Below are positions 1 to 11,839 of a stretch of 55,582 bases of DNA, piece by piece; positions within the stretch are counted from its first letter, which is position 1; each line of letters starts with the position of its first letter. The notes beneath the pieces were generated by a model, which saw only the letters and a list, made by a program, of their open reading frames with translations, was not told the origin of the DNA and searched no databases. The position numbers were made by a program, and so were the translations under genes. The stretch comes from Chromera velia (lineage: Eukaryota > Sar > Chromeraceae): positions 54,365 to 109,946 of the forward strand of contig JAHBMJ010001583.1 of NCBI GenBank assembly GCA_018398765.1, written 5' to 3'.

Positions 1-418
1 GAGTTCCGAAAGTGATGCAGGGATGGAAGCGATCGGCAGAAGAAGAAAAACACGATGCAGTGTGAAGCTCGACAAAGACTTGCCTGCAGGATCTTTGAAA
101 GAATCAACCAGAAATAAGATACAAAGAACCAGAATGCAATCGAACGAACATATTTCTGTATTCAGCTTTTCAAGTTATTAAGGGCAGAAAAAAAAACAGC
201 TAGCACTGGGGTCCTTGCCGGGCACACTATCGTTTTCCGTCCGTCGCTCTACTGTTGTTATCAGAAGGAAACGAAAAACAAAGGCAGACCCCATGCAACT
301 GGGGCATCTTTTTCAACAAATTTCGTTGTCACAAAAGTTGGCCGTGATTTGCCAGAGGGAATCAAAAGGCCAACGCTGACTCGCCCCTGCATAAATGTTG
401 AATGATTTCGATACGAAT

Positions 419-1465
419 TCAGGCTACAGTGACAGTTGCAGAAGAAAGCAAAAGGCTGACTGACTCTTGAAATTTGGTGACTGGAGAAACGCTCTCCCGT
501 CGAAGGTCACCTCCCACAAAGGAGACGCCCTGGGACTTCATGGGTCCTCCTGCCATACTGAAATTGGGATTTCGTGGGTCGGCTCCCTCGTGATTGAGCG
601 TCTCTCTTTGAACCGATTGGGGTGACTGAGCACGTCCAGACTTTGACGGTGTTGACCCCCTTGGCCCAGCTCTGTCGCCTTCAGCGGTGGGGAGACTTGA
701 CATGTCTTTATTCAACTCTGGCTCGTCCAAAGCCACCATCTCTGCGGAGGCAGGGGGAAAACCCTCCGCAATGCTCGGCAGGCCAAGCCGGCCAAAGGTG
801 TGGGAAAGGGACATCCCATTTTCATGTGGCTGTTGATTCATCAATCCATGTAAAGTGTCCAATATCGAGCTGCGTCGTCTCTCTCTCTCGATTGCCAGTC
901 GCTCTCCTACCATAGACCTGCGCCTGAGCTCATCCTTCTCGACCAAGTCATCTGTCTGGACCGTGTACAGAGACTCATCTGACCGTCGTCGCTGCACACT
1001 CACCCGCCTCATTCCCACGTCAAAGGGTGTTTGGTTTGGTCTCTGGACATACCTCCAGGACTCCCTCTCTCTGCGTGTCTTCAGTTGATCAACAGAATGA
1101 TTACTGCTCTTCTCACTGTCTGAGTCCCCCTCCCGCCCCCCATGTCTCTCCCCCCCCGACTCATCGGACCCTCTCCTCGAATCCTTTCCTCTCGAGTCGT
1201 CTGAAGACTTCTGGCCTAGAGCTTCAGAGTCAGACAGAGAGACCCCACAATCCAGAATCTCACCCGCAACAACACGACGCACGCGTCTCTGCAGAATTTT
1301 GTTCCGCACAACCTCGTCAAGGGCCCGCCGTTGGTCTCTGCCCCTCAAGAGCTGCTGTCGTCGGGCCTCCTTCGAGCTGCAGTCAACCATGCAAGCAGTC
1401 GCACAGTCACCTGCTCTCTTGGGGGCTTCCCTATCGACGTATGCAGGGCCATATCTATCATGCAT
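419..1465 (-). CDS. Probable 3'-terminal exon of the SPRY gene
   Basis: This open stretch of up to 348 codons ends in TGA at 419-421 and is dominated by Arg, Ser, Glu and Asp. Examples are runs like RRSSI and SDSEKSS, plus a Ser/Pro-rich tail. That composition suggests a disordered, possibly phosphorylated tail. It lies on the same strand and downstream of the SPRY exons, and no other gene start intervenes, so I treat it as their last exon. I could not fix its acceptor site; it lies somewhere near 1440-1470. It could instead be a separate small gene. Confidence 0.5.
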   Translation of the reverse strand: MHDRYGPAYVDREAPKRAGDCATACMVDCSSKEARRQQLLRGRDQRRALDEVVRNKILQRRVRRVVAGEILDCGVSLSDSEALGQKSSDDSRGKDSRRGSDESGGERHGGREGDSDSEKSSNHSVDQLKTRRERESWRYVQRPNQTPFDVGMRRVSVQRRRSDESLYTVQTDDLVEKDELRRRSMVGERLAIERERRRSSILDTLHGLMNQQPHENGMSLSHTFGRLGLPSIAEGFPPASAEMVALDEPELNKDMSSLPTAEGDRAGPRGSTPSKSGRAQSPQSVQRETLNHEGADPRNPNFSMAGGPMKSQGVSFVGGDLRRESVSPVTKFQESVSLLLSSATVTVA

Positions 1466-2017
1466 GATTTGTACCGTTCATATCATGTCCCGACCTTGCT
1501 TTGCGTGCCTGGTTGCAATTGGACAGGCAGGCAGGCAGGCAGGCAGGCTTATAATTAACAATTGAACGTTTTTCTTTTTCAAGGCGCGCAACGACAGAGC
1601 CCGCAAGCAAGAAATACAGTGTTTTCTCTCTCTACCGGCAATGCCATTCTTGGAGTAGAGCAGATCCTTTCAGACATTCATTCTTGCTTCAGGACTATTC
1701 TTCCCTTCCGGAAGGACATTCATTCGTTCGTGTCTGTGGTACTACAAACAGACCTCGGAGATGCCGCAGCCATCTCTCCCATGAGACCGCCAAAGGCAGA
1801 CATCCTACGGGTGCGGTTAGGACCTGAGAGGAGGTGAGAGGGAGACGGGTTATGAATGTAGAAGCAAGCGCTTGGGGAAGTTAGTTTGAGAGGACGTTAG
1901 GCAGGATCGACGAAAGGTAAAGTGGAAAAGGATGCACAGTACAAATGGTGTCTCAGGACCAAAAAGATCATCGTGAATCATCCATCTTGCAGCAAATATC
2001 GGTTTGCAGCCTCGATT

Positions 2018-2059
<42 letters not shown>

Positions 2060-3371
2060 GGTCTGTCTGTCTGTCTGTCTGTTTCTCGGTGGGTGTGTTG
2101 GTCTGTTGTGTACCCCCGTACAGTTAAAGCAGATTGAAGAAGAAATATGCGCTGACTTGAACTCTCCCCCCCCTGCGTATACGGAGTATTCATCCCAGAA
2201 GCATCCCCCCCCCGGTTTGCGTTCCCTCCTGCAGATGCAGATTCATCTCCGCGCCCTGTGCCGTCTCCATGCCCGCCCCCCGATTTGACAGGACTTGACT
2301 CGTATGCATAGGATGTTGTCCCTGTCCGGGCGCTGTTGCCTGAGTCACTCGAGCTGCACACACACATCGTCATGGTGCAGTGATACACCGAGGCTGTCTC
2401 GAAATTGTTCTAACTGCACACACTCAACTGCTTGGTGTGCAGGGCGGGCTTGAGGCCTGTTTTCCAAACACTTCTTTAAAGCAAGGTTTTTGCGACCGCT
2501 AAGAAGATGCGAGGAGTCACGAATGGAGAGACTGTGCACTTTCTGTTCTGCTTGTCCGAAGTCTATACATTTAAAGAGCACTGTCACAACGATAAAAGCG
2601 TCAGAAAAGGGTGTGTGCACCCCTGGGAAGTCTAATGAAAAGAACCAAATTCACGTAAATGAGGACTTGCTGACTGCGTGCGTGACTGAACTGACTGACC
2701 TTTCTGAATTCAGGCCGCTCTCAAAACGGGAGGAGAACTGCACACAGAGAAAAAAGAGGTCATCAGCACATTCCACATCAGCAAACACGTCTTTTATCCT
2801 TCATGTGGAGCTCCATGAAAGGTGGCGAGACAGACATGAAAGCATCCGGACAGAGAGACAGACAGTCCTGGACGTGTCAAAAGGCAATTGCAGTCGTGCA
2901 AGTATAGGGAAAATGGACCGAAAGACACTAGGAGGGAAACTCACTATCAAAACAACTGGCCGGCGAAAAGCAAAAACAGGCTTATAAGAAAAGCAATCAG
3001 AAAGTTGCGCAGAGGTGGCAACGGGAACCATGGACAGGACTAGAGGGTCTGGAGAACAAAACATCTACAGGTGCATTCACCCCCACTTACACACACCTAC
3101 TCACCCGTGCATCCAGATGAGCAGGCCTGGCGTCTTTGAAGACCATACACACTTGGATGCGATCCCCTCGCCCGATGTGCACGTCTGCGCAGGACAGAAG
3201 GGAGAAAACAGGGAGTTTGAGGAAAGGTGCGAAAGACGAAAGGAAAAGGGAGACAGAGTTCGCATTTGGTACATACAGTCACCCAGTTCCACAAATAGAC
3301 AGAAAGGCAGACAGACAGACAGACAGACAGACAGAGAGACAGAGAGACAGAGAGACAGAGAGACAGAGAGA

Positions 3372-3403
<32 letters not shown>

Positions 3404-3424
3404 CAGACAGACAGACAGAGAGAC

Positions 3425-3459
<35 letters not shown>

Positions 3460-3512
3460 GAGACAGAGAGACAAAGAGACAGGCAGGCAGGCAGGCAGGC
3501 AGACAGACAGAT

Positions 3513-3549
<37 letters not shown>

Positions 3550-5911
3550 GGCAGGCAGACAGGCAGACAGGCAGACAGACAGACAGACAAACAAACAAAC
3601 AAACATGCAAACAGAGACGCACTGAGGATCGCGGGGAGAAGCGCACGCACCCCATATACAGGTACAGACCTCTGTGCACAAACCGCACAAACGGACAAAG
3701 CGAAGAACTACGCAGCAGAAATTTTAGAATGCTTAGAAAGCAAAATATACAGAGAGAGTCAAACCCCAAGACCTCCCACTCCCCCCCGTCCTTCACTCTG
3801 ACTCAGTCTTCTTCTTCTGCCTATGTTTTGTGACCTTCAGGGAGGCAGAATGCAGCCACGGGGGAGTAAATCAGTCGGGCTTCAACGTCGAGCCCCGCCG
3901 TCAACATTTGCTGCAACACGCGTGCACAGTCAGGAGATCTCGACAGTGGATCGAAATTCAAACGGTTCTTGTCACAGGGATGGCAAGAGGAAGAAGAAGA
4001 AGAAGAAGAAGAATGAAAGTCCGAAAACACACATAGTGAGACATACATCGATATCGACGACCAAGAAAGAAAAAGAGAATCGGGAGTTCTGAAAATACAG
4101 AAACGAAACTTCTTTCTTCCCTTTTGTGGTGAAGACAGCAAGGCCCCCCGTTTCGTGATCATCCACTCAGCAAATCTCCCGGACTGACTGACGTCTTCTG
4201 CTGCGCCGCAGTCCTTTGGTTTCTCCCTCATGGGTTCTTCACTGCTCATGATTCCTGCACAAACAAACGAACAAACAAAGACAGACAGACAGACAGACAG
4301 AAAGAAGCAAAGAAGAAAGAGAGGAAGCAAGGAAGGAATAGATCAGACAAAAGGGAGGCAAGAAGGAAGAGAGAGAGAGAGAATGAGCACCAGTGGTGAC
4401 ACTTCAGTAGACTGAAAGGGAAATAAAAAGGGCAAAACACTGACGGGAGACGAGTCAACACAGACAGAAAAGAAACCAGTTGAGAGACGGAATCTCCGCA
4501 AAAGCGTCGGACAGGCTCTCCCCCGGGATATACTGAGAAATTGACGAGAAAAAAGCAACACAAATAGAGAATGTTTTGCCTCAAGAATCTTAATCAATCA
4601 AGCACACCCTTCTCTCTCACTCATTCATTTGTCCTCCATTTTTTGTTTTCTGTCCGCCCCCTCCCGGCCCCCCTGACCGATTGCAATGTTACAAGAGGGC
4701 CCAAAGTCATTGATGCCCACTTCAAAGATGGTCGACCGGAGGTCCAAAACATCCAGGCACCGAGCAATGCAACGACTGAAAAAGAATAGCAGCGACCATG
4801 CAGGCACAGATTGGTTCTGTCACGAGGAGCATGAGAGAGATCACACCTGGTTTGTCGGGCAGACAGACAGAGCGGACTGGCAGTCTTGCGGACACATCCA
4901 AAACTTTGGGAGGCGATCCGAATCAATGCATACTGCCTCGAGGGGCATCCATCCTTCTGCAAGTTCAGCTGAGTGAGCAAAATGCATTGAGTGCACCCTG
5001 GGGAGGTGAGGGGGGAAGTCAGGGACTGACGAATTTGACCCACAAACACTGAGCTCACAGCTTTGTCTGGCTGATCGACTGACTGCCTGACTGAGGGAAC
5101 TCCATCCACACAGATGTATAAACGATGCCAGATGATCCTCATACACCAACATGAAGTGTTCTTTCTGTGAGTCCTTTCTGTCCGGCACTGACTTGGACTC
5201 TCCCACCAGTGTGTTCGCAAGCACAGCGGGCCCATTCATTCCTGTGTGGATTACCTGAAAAAAGCACAAAAGTGTGTGCGTGCAGGTGGAAACAAATTGA
5301 TTCAAAGCCCCTCGTTCGAAGGAAAAAATCATGAAGAAGAGGGAGGATGCAACCAACTAACGAAATCAACCGCAGGCAAAACGACCACCCTAGCAAAGGA
5401 TCATACTAGCTTTTCACTCTCAGTTTTCCTTTGCCCCCCTATCTATACGCACAACACGCCATCTGACAGCACGTCAAGGCACCCATGCCAGACGGAAGCA
5501 CATGGAAGGCCGTACTCACACAAGCACATGCAGAGAGAAGAGACACCGGGCTATGCCGCACCTTCACTTTTTGCTTTCCAAAACCTTCCCTCCCAGATAC
5601 CCACCTGTACAAACGGAGGGCTGAGGACGCGTCCGCCCATCTGGAGGAGGTCAAGAGGCACAACTGCAGGCAGCAGCCCGTGTAGCAGGCCAACACTGTC
5701 CCCCCTCCCCAGAAGTGTGACAGTTGTGAAGAGTTCTTCCAAGAAGGGAAAAAGTGTGCGGAAAACAGGAACTCCGTTGACGGTCACTGTGATGATGCGG
5801 CACCTCTCAGGGTCCAGTTTGAGGGGACGAGGAACTGCAGACGACAGACCGCTCCCCCATGGCACCTCCACCTGAATTCCAATGTGGTCAAAGGGCCTGC
5901 AGACAGACATC

Positions 5912-5948
<37 letters not shown>

Positions 5949-5955
5949 ACACACA

Positions 5956-6021
<66 letters not shown>

Positions 6022-7259
6022 CAAGGGACAATGGAACGAACGATTGCGGAGACGTGGAGCTGGCACGCAGAACATTTGGAGGTCTGACAGATGTACATAT
6101 GTGTGTTGCAGACAAGGAGAGACGCCAGCCAACGCATTGGTCAGGCTGCACATGCAGTGCCTTTCCGCATTTCATTTTCCCTTCCACTTCAACCTTGACG
6201 GCCCCCCCCACACTTCCTCGAGCTTCTCTACCCATCCAATCACCCCCGCCCTGGGAAGGAAATCCTTTTTCTATACACACCCAGCGCACAATTATCTGAA
6301 CGAGTTGCCTGCCGACGTACCTGCAGATGGGTCCCTGGAGTCCCGTCACCTTTGTGCAGAGAAGAATCTCACCTACAAAGAGAGAGAGAGACGATGCAGG
6401 AGTGGATCAAAGCCCGCAGAGTGCAACTTAGACAGACATCATGTCGGCCATCAGTCAGCTCCAACAACTTCAACCACCAGAAAGAAGGGCGACCGACTGC
6501 CCCCCCCCCCTCAGTAAGAATTCAGTTGAAGATCCTTTGAACGACCTCATCTTTCTGGCAGCCACGCGGGCATGCATGCATCCAATTGATAAGGAAGGCA
6601 GGGCACAGCTTTTACTGAACTACATGGAGTCAGAGGTCCAGTCACTTGCTGACAGTAATTGTTTCGGTCAGAATGCAAAAACTCAACTGATTGGGGCAGA
6701 CGAATGCATGAAGAGGTTTTTCTTGCCTATGTATTCGTTTGTACATGCTTACCGGTTGCAGTATTGTACCCAAAGGAGGTCGGGGAGGACCCTGGTATCG
6801 CTATGTGAGGAAAGTGACGCTCTGCTAGGCCGATGATCACGCCTGCAGGCAGCATGACGTGAAGGTGAGCATTTTGAAACAGGGAACATATATGAGGAAA
6901 ACATGATCCGTCTACATGCATTTGGTGTTCTGTCTACATGCTCTTGTAAGAGACTCACCATGCCCCCCTGGTCCAGCGCCACAGGGCGATGCTGTGTTTG
7001 ATAAAGGGACGAGGTGGAAATACTGCTTGTTGCTGGCAGAGTTGAAGGAGTCCAGCAACTGAAAACTGGTCAAATTGCGTGAAATGTTCTCAATCGTAAT
7101 GTCTCGCAGTCCTGTCTGTCGACCCCCGTCCTCCTCGTTTGGGGGCCCGCTGTCCTGATTGTTCTGCCCAGCTGCAGTTGGACTGAAGGGCCTGTCTTCT
7201 GCATACTGGATGCGAATGGCTTTCTTGTTTGCAGAGAAGAGGTAGTGGAGATCCGACAT
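419..7259 (-). CDS. Multi-exon SPRY-domain protein
   Basis: Eight exons chain in phase on the minus strand: 7259-6959, 6842-6753, 6372-6321, 5896-5605, 5254-5059, 4997-4847, 4775-4678 and 4254-3835, all with GT...AG introns. Exons 1-4 form a SPRY/B30.2-like fold at about residues 75-230. It starts near QYFHLV, continues with GVIIGLAERHF and SFGYNTATGE on either side of spliced junctions, and closes with ITVTVNGVPVFRT. SPRY domains are protein-interaction modules, and no catalytic domain is visible. A following exon probably starts at 2580, and the last coding stretch (about 1465 to the TGA at 419) is rich in Arg, Ser and Glu and looks disordered. The links between 3835 and 1465 are unresolved. 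The start ATG at 7259 is the first in frame, but an upstream exon is not excluded. Introns contain the 2.0, 3.3 and 5.9 kb microsatellites. Confidence 0.72.
1525..1550. repeat. GGCA microsatellite
   Basis: Six tandem GGCA units lie just upstream (minus-strand sense) of the last exon of the SPRY gene, presumably inside an intron. Confidence 0.8.
2021..2082. repeat. GTCT microsatellite
   Basis: About fifteen GTCT units with one interruption (GTCG). The tract lies in an inferred intron of the minus-strand SPRY gene. Open frames through it are repeat artefacts. Confidence 0.9.
3300..3605. repeat. Compound CAGA/GAGA/CAGG microsatellite
   Basis: About 300 bp of interleaved CAGA, GAGA, GGCA and CAAA units. 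The long Gln/Arg/Thr-rich and Leu/Ser/Val/Cys-rich open frames on both strands here are translations of the repeat, not genes. It lies in the intron below the exon ending at 3835. Confidence 0.92.
5912..6010. repeat. CA/GA microsatellite in intron 3
   Basis: An (AC)n tract runs into (AG)n within the intron between the SPRY exons 6372-6321 and 5896-5605, close to the acceptor (minus-strand CT/GT tract). Confidence 0.9.
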
Positions 7260-8826
7260 TGTCTGGCACGCGCTTTTTCGTCGACTTCCGTCTCTGCTTT
7301 TTCTGTGAAGGTTGTTTGTTGGTCTACAAGACCCACGCCTGCCACACGCAGAGAAAGAAGTGAAGGGAACATATAATCATGATCAGCTTCGATCTCTAAT
7401 AGACAAGTTAGACGATTCAATATGGCCGGGTTAACTTACTCTTCAGATCGATCGATCACTATATTACGAATTAAAACTTGTACACTGAGTCATATATGCA
7501 TGCATGCATGCTTGCATGCGCAAATGGAGCCGGTTGGGGACATGTTGGGGACGCCAACTGCATATCTCCCTGGATCTGAACCGATCGGATCTCGAGGATC
7601 TGAACGCCTATATACGGGATACACCCAACCAGTTGGGTGAGTGCCTCGGGGGGCCATTTAGGGGGTCCGCTCATATTTGATTGGTGCACACCATCGGAGG
7701 CTTATAGGCATGTCTTGTGTGCTGCCATGGGGCGGGGGCCACGGCAACACGCGCGAAGTATATATGCTTTTCGGGACGTATATATACCAAGACCAACTTA
7801 ATTTGGCACGATTACGATTGCGATTGCAAATATGAAAAATATTTTTTATCGCGCAAACAGTCTTTTGAGACTTGTAACATGTTTTTGATAATATTCGTGA
7901 AGTCTGTACAAATTTTCAAGTTCGTATGCGTAACCGATTATATTTACTAAAAATATGAAAATTTAAAGCCAGGCGGTCCCGGAAACACAAAAAATTGAGT
8001 CCCGATTTTGAATTTTCATATTTTTTGTAAACGTAATGTGTCGTATGTACGAACTTGAAAATTTGCACAGACTTTATGAATATTATCAAAAACATGTTGC
8101 AAGTCTCAAAAAACTGTTTGCGCGATAAAAATATTTTTCACACTTGCAATCATAATCATAATTGGCTGTATGGGTTTGCCAAATTGAGTTGGTCTTGGTA
8201 TATGTGCAACTCTGTGTGAGTTACACTTGAGGGGCACGCATGCGCAAAGTATAAGTAAGGCATGCGTGATCGCGGCTCCGTGCGAGTTGTTTGAGGGGCA
8301 CATTTTGGAACTCGGGCGACACCGACCGACCGTGACATACTGCGAACCGATCCCCCCCCTCCCAAAATAAAAAAATGCGTTATGCGATCGAGTGTGTGCG
8401 ATCTCAGGGCCTCTCGGCTGATCTCAGCAGAGCTGAGCTGCCCCCCGAGGCGATGCGCGCGCGGATGTTAAAAATGTCATGGCGGCCGGGGGCCTTCTGC
8501 TTGTGAGATTTGCCATCTGAGACGTACTGTTCGGGTCCCGTAAGGCAGTTGTATACCGTTTTCTCCTTGCCGTGAAACTGAGATGTTAAATTAAATATAT
8601 TAATAATTAAGTTAGATACCTAGCATGCATACATGAAATGCATACTTGAATGTTTTCGCAGAAGTGTGTTGCGATACTTGATCATCTCTATGCCCTCATA
8701 CCTTCATCTGTGACGTGAAAGCGTTCACAAATGGGTCAGGGAAGCCACAGCCTCGCAGTCATCTGTTCGAATAAGGCCTGCTGACAGATGCTGGTTAGCC
8801 TCGTTTTCGTCAAGTATTGATTGAAC
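7260..8826. other. Divergent intergenic region
   Basis: This 1.57-kb gap lies between the minus-strand start of the SPRY gene and the plus-strand start of the RING gene. It should hold both promoters. Its main landmark is the foldback repeat at 7781-8205. No coding sequence is supported. The centre is AT-rich, and the sequence around 8340-8520 is GC-richer. Confidence 0.6.
7781..8205. repeat. Large imperfect inverted repeat (foldback element)
   Basis: The left arm (about 7783-7966) reappears as its reverse complement at about 8005-8204. Shared blocks include the outer ATACCAAGACCAACT, the central ATCGCGCAAACAG and the inner TTTTCAAGTTCGTA. Arms are about 185 bp and clearly similar, with mismatches, around a spacer of about 40 bp. 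Candidates are a MITE-like foldback transposon or the template of a long hairpin RNA. No transposase is present and no target duplication is obvious. Confidence 0.85.
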
Positions 8827-10755
8827 ATGCAGCCCGTCAGTTCGACCACCGAGCAGCCAGAAGACGAACCCGCAAAACCCGCAAAGGAGCGCCCAACAGA
8901 AGACGAGCCCTCGCGTGGTCTTGTCTGTGGGATCTGCTGGGGGAGGTATGAGGGGCCGCGTCACCGTCCTGTGCTGTGCTCTGCATCCAAATCCTGTGGG
9001 AACACTTTTTGCGAAAAATGTTTTCTCAAAGTACTCAATAGCGGCAGACGGAGGTGTCCGTGCTGTCGCGAGCCTCTTCAACCTTGCGTCATCCGAAATA
9101 TTGCCCTAGAATGTCTGGTACCTCCTCCCGGAACCCGTGCCTTGATTGCACGTCAATCCTCGGACCTGCCTCCAATACTGGAAGAGTCCCAACTACCAAC
9201 AGAGAATGCCACTGCACCAGAAGAGGAAAGAGAAGAGAGATGGATGGAACACGTAGAGCAAATACCCAACCGGGCCCTTGCAATTTCTCCCACAAGCAGG
9301 GTCTATGTGACTCTGTACATCGGCCTGATGCTCCTCGACGGTTTCATGACGCTTCACCTGTGCCACGGCCTCGCGATGTTTTCCCTCTCAGTGGAGGCAG
9401 TGCAGTCCTTCTGGATGTCAGTCTGCATGTAGCCCCTTTTTATTGCTTTGCAGCCAGCTATTCAGAGCATTATCAGCAGTCGTAGAGTCACTTAGAAGGT
9501 AAGAATAGCCTGTCCGTCTAGACTTCTGCCAGGGGGAGAAACTGCGTGATCAGAGCCTTGGTGCAGACAGTCAGCGCTTCCTTTTGCGGCCCTACGGTCG
9601 AGCAAGCCGCTTGGAGAGCAGCAATAGGACCGTAGAATTGTTTTTTTCTTAGCGCTTGTCCACCGTATCTTTCAGGATACCGCATCTTCTCCTGATCGGA
9701 TCCATCTTTTCCGCCCCGGTTCATGAAAAAAGTGTTTCAGTTTCTATGCGCTTGACAGAGCGTCCTCATGTGCTGCCTTATGTGCCGCTTTCGACTTTTC
9801 TGGCTCAAGTCAGAGTGGAAGAGAACTCTACTTCTCCTCTATGCAGCCTCTGCTCTGGTTCTTATGCTCGATTTGCGTCCCTCTGCAGTTTCAAGGGGGA
9901 CAAGTACGACCCTCTAGAGTGGCACTTCTCGGGGTGCGGTCAGTGGATCGAGACGTTCTTTGACTACTCTGCGGGCCAAGAGAGCCCTAGAGGATTTTTG
10001 GTTGCGTGGGGCCTGACGCTGTTGCTTATGTATGCAACATTTCGAGTCGGGCTGTTGATCGGCCTCGCGATTCGGATGGCGGCACGGATCAGGAGGGGGG
10101 TCCTGGAGCTCTCTGTGAAAAGAGAAAAATCAATTTTTGCCGCAATGAGCACATTGAAGTATTCAGTTTTTGCAGCATTCCTCCCCCGTCTGATGCTGTC
10201 GACTCCTTCGAGTCTGATGGGCTTCCTGTCCTTCTCGGTCGACCTCGCACTCAGAAGACCTCCAGGGTTTTCGAGAACAACTGACGTCGTGTCAGGCAAA
10301 GCAGGGTGGGAGGTAGATCTAGACGTGATCAGAGAAAGCCTCAGAGGGCCGGAAGTCAAATTGGTACAGGAGACCGAGTGCATTACCCACACAAGCTGGC
10401 TAGCAACCCCTCTGTCTTACCAGCTCAGCCACCTGCCGTGCGCTCTTCTGGCCCTCTGCGGGCTTTTGTCCGGTTGGGCCTTGATGGAGTTGAAAGGGTT
10501 GTGGAGGCGACCCAATTGGAGGCCAACTCGTTTTCTGCAGAGGGTGTCCGAGATTGTGCAGAGGTTCTGTTTCCTCGTGCAGGGCATTGGGGGGGTCCTG
10601 GGGGTCTTGGCGCTCTCTCAGAGCCCTCTAGTCCTCCTGTGGTCCTTTCTGCATGACTTCATTACGGCTTGGAGGTGAGTATTCTCATGCATGAATGTGT
10701 GTATGCGAACATACACTTTTGTATACGTATGCATGCATGTGTTTATGTATGTACA

Positions 10756-10799
<44 letters not shown>

Positions 10800-10816
10800 C
10801 GCGCGTGTGTGCGTGT

Positions 10817-10859
<43 letters not shown>

Positions 10860-11839
10860 TGAGAGAGAGAGAGAGAGAGAGAGGGAGCGTAGGTATGTCT
10901 GTGTCAGCGATTATCAGGGCTGCATCAAGACGTAGGTGGCGCCCCCGTGAGCCATTGAGGATTCGTTCTCCATGTATGGCGTTCAGCCTTTCTGCATGTC
11001 GACGGGCAAGTGCTTGAGTGTCCGTCACTCTTGTCAAGTGCTCATGCACCTGCAGGTCCACGGGTGTTCTGCGTCATTGTTACGGGATGTTTGCGTGCAT
11101 CTGGACGAGAAGAGGGAGTCTGAGCGGGGAGGCACTTGCCATCATCGCCCTAGCCCGAGTGGCCCACGACGACAATGCAGACGAGGGGGTGCGTGCGTGG
11201 GCGCGTCGGGTGCTTCCAGCATTGCGTGCGAGGGGGACAGAAGACGGAGAGCAGCCTCCGTTCCTTCCACAAGAAGAAGTGGGCGAGGGGCAGCCTGCGG
11301 TGGAAGGGATGGGAGGGGCGGAAGTGGAAGGAGAGGACGACACTGGACCTCAGGGAGCGGGAGCGGTGGGAGCGCCAGAACGGCAGAGACCGTTTCGCAG
11401 AAGGAGAAGAAGGAGGATTCTGTCACTGACTCGTGCACTCGTTGCACCGTTTGCAGCAGTGGGCAGGTCGCTCCTGGGTGCTCAATTCCTGTTGACGCGA
11501 CCAATAACTTCATTTTATTCTTGTGCGTTAAGGCTAGTGGAGCGATTTGGAGTTTTTGCACGCCGACTTTTTATCGCAGGAAGCAGAGTGACAGCCAAGT
11601 CGGTTTACGTTTTCCTCACACATTTATGTCGGTGTCCGCGCAGACGCAAACCACGATCTTCAAGGTCGTTTGATCAAGCTTTGAACAGCCAGAGGGTGCG
11701 CCAGTTTGAGCTGCAGGATCAGCAGCAAGGTGGCAGAGTTGGTGTTTTTCATTCTGGTGAAGAGAATGGCGCCACTTCGGGCATTCATAGAATGGAGGGG
11801 GCTGAGACCATACGCCACAGAACAGGAATGAGTGAATGA
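8827..11839 (+). CDS. RING-finger multipass membrane protein (putative E3 ubiquitin ligase)
   Basis: Four exons chain in phase: 8827-9416, 9454-9498, 9676-10674 and 11056-11839. They total 2418 bp, or 805 codons plus TGA. Residues 34-80 form a RING-HC-like finger: C34-x2-C37, then C57-G-N59-T-F-C62-x2-C65 and C77-P-x-C80. Asn59 stands where the usual His ligand lies. About five to six hydrophobic segments follow: near residues 157-187, four in exon 3 (among them [16 protein letters not shown] and [15 protein letters not shown]), and one in exon 4. A run of eight Arg sits in exon 4. RING proteins recruit E2 enzymes, and a membrane-anchored E3 is the likely role. The start is ATG at 8827. Intron 1 would be only 37 nt. 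Intron 3 holds a GT microsatellite. Confidence 0.78.
10758..10886. repeat. GT/GC/GA microsatellite in RING-gene intron 3
   Basis: A (GT)n tract with a short (GC)n centre and a (GA)n tail lies between the donor at 10675 and the acceptor ending at 11055. Confidence 0.92.

Noticed and set aside
3015-3833. Long open frames on both strands (up to 272 codons)
   Set aside because: They translate the CAGA/GAGA microsatellite, which lacks stops in several frames.
10972-11673. Alternative frame of 233 codons in RING-gene exon 4
   Set aside because: The overlapping frame from 11056 joins the previous exon in phase and has membrane segments; this one is its shadow.
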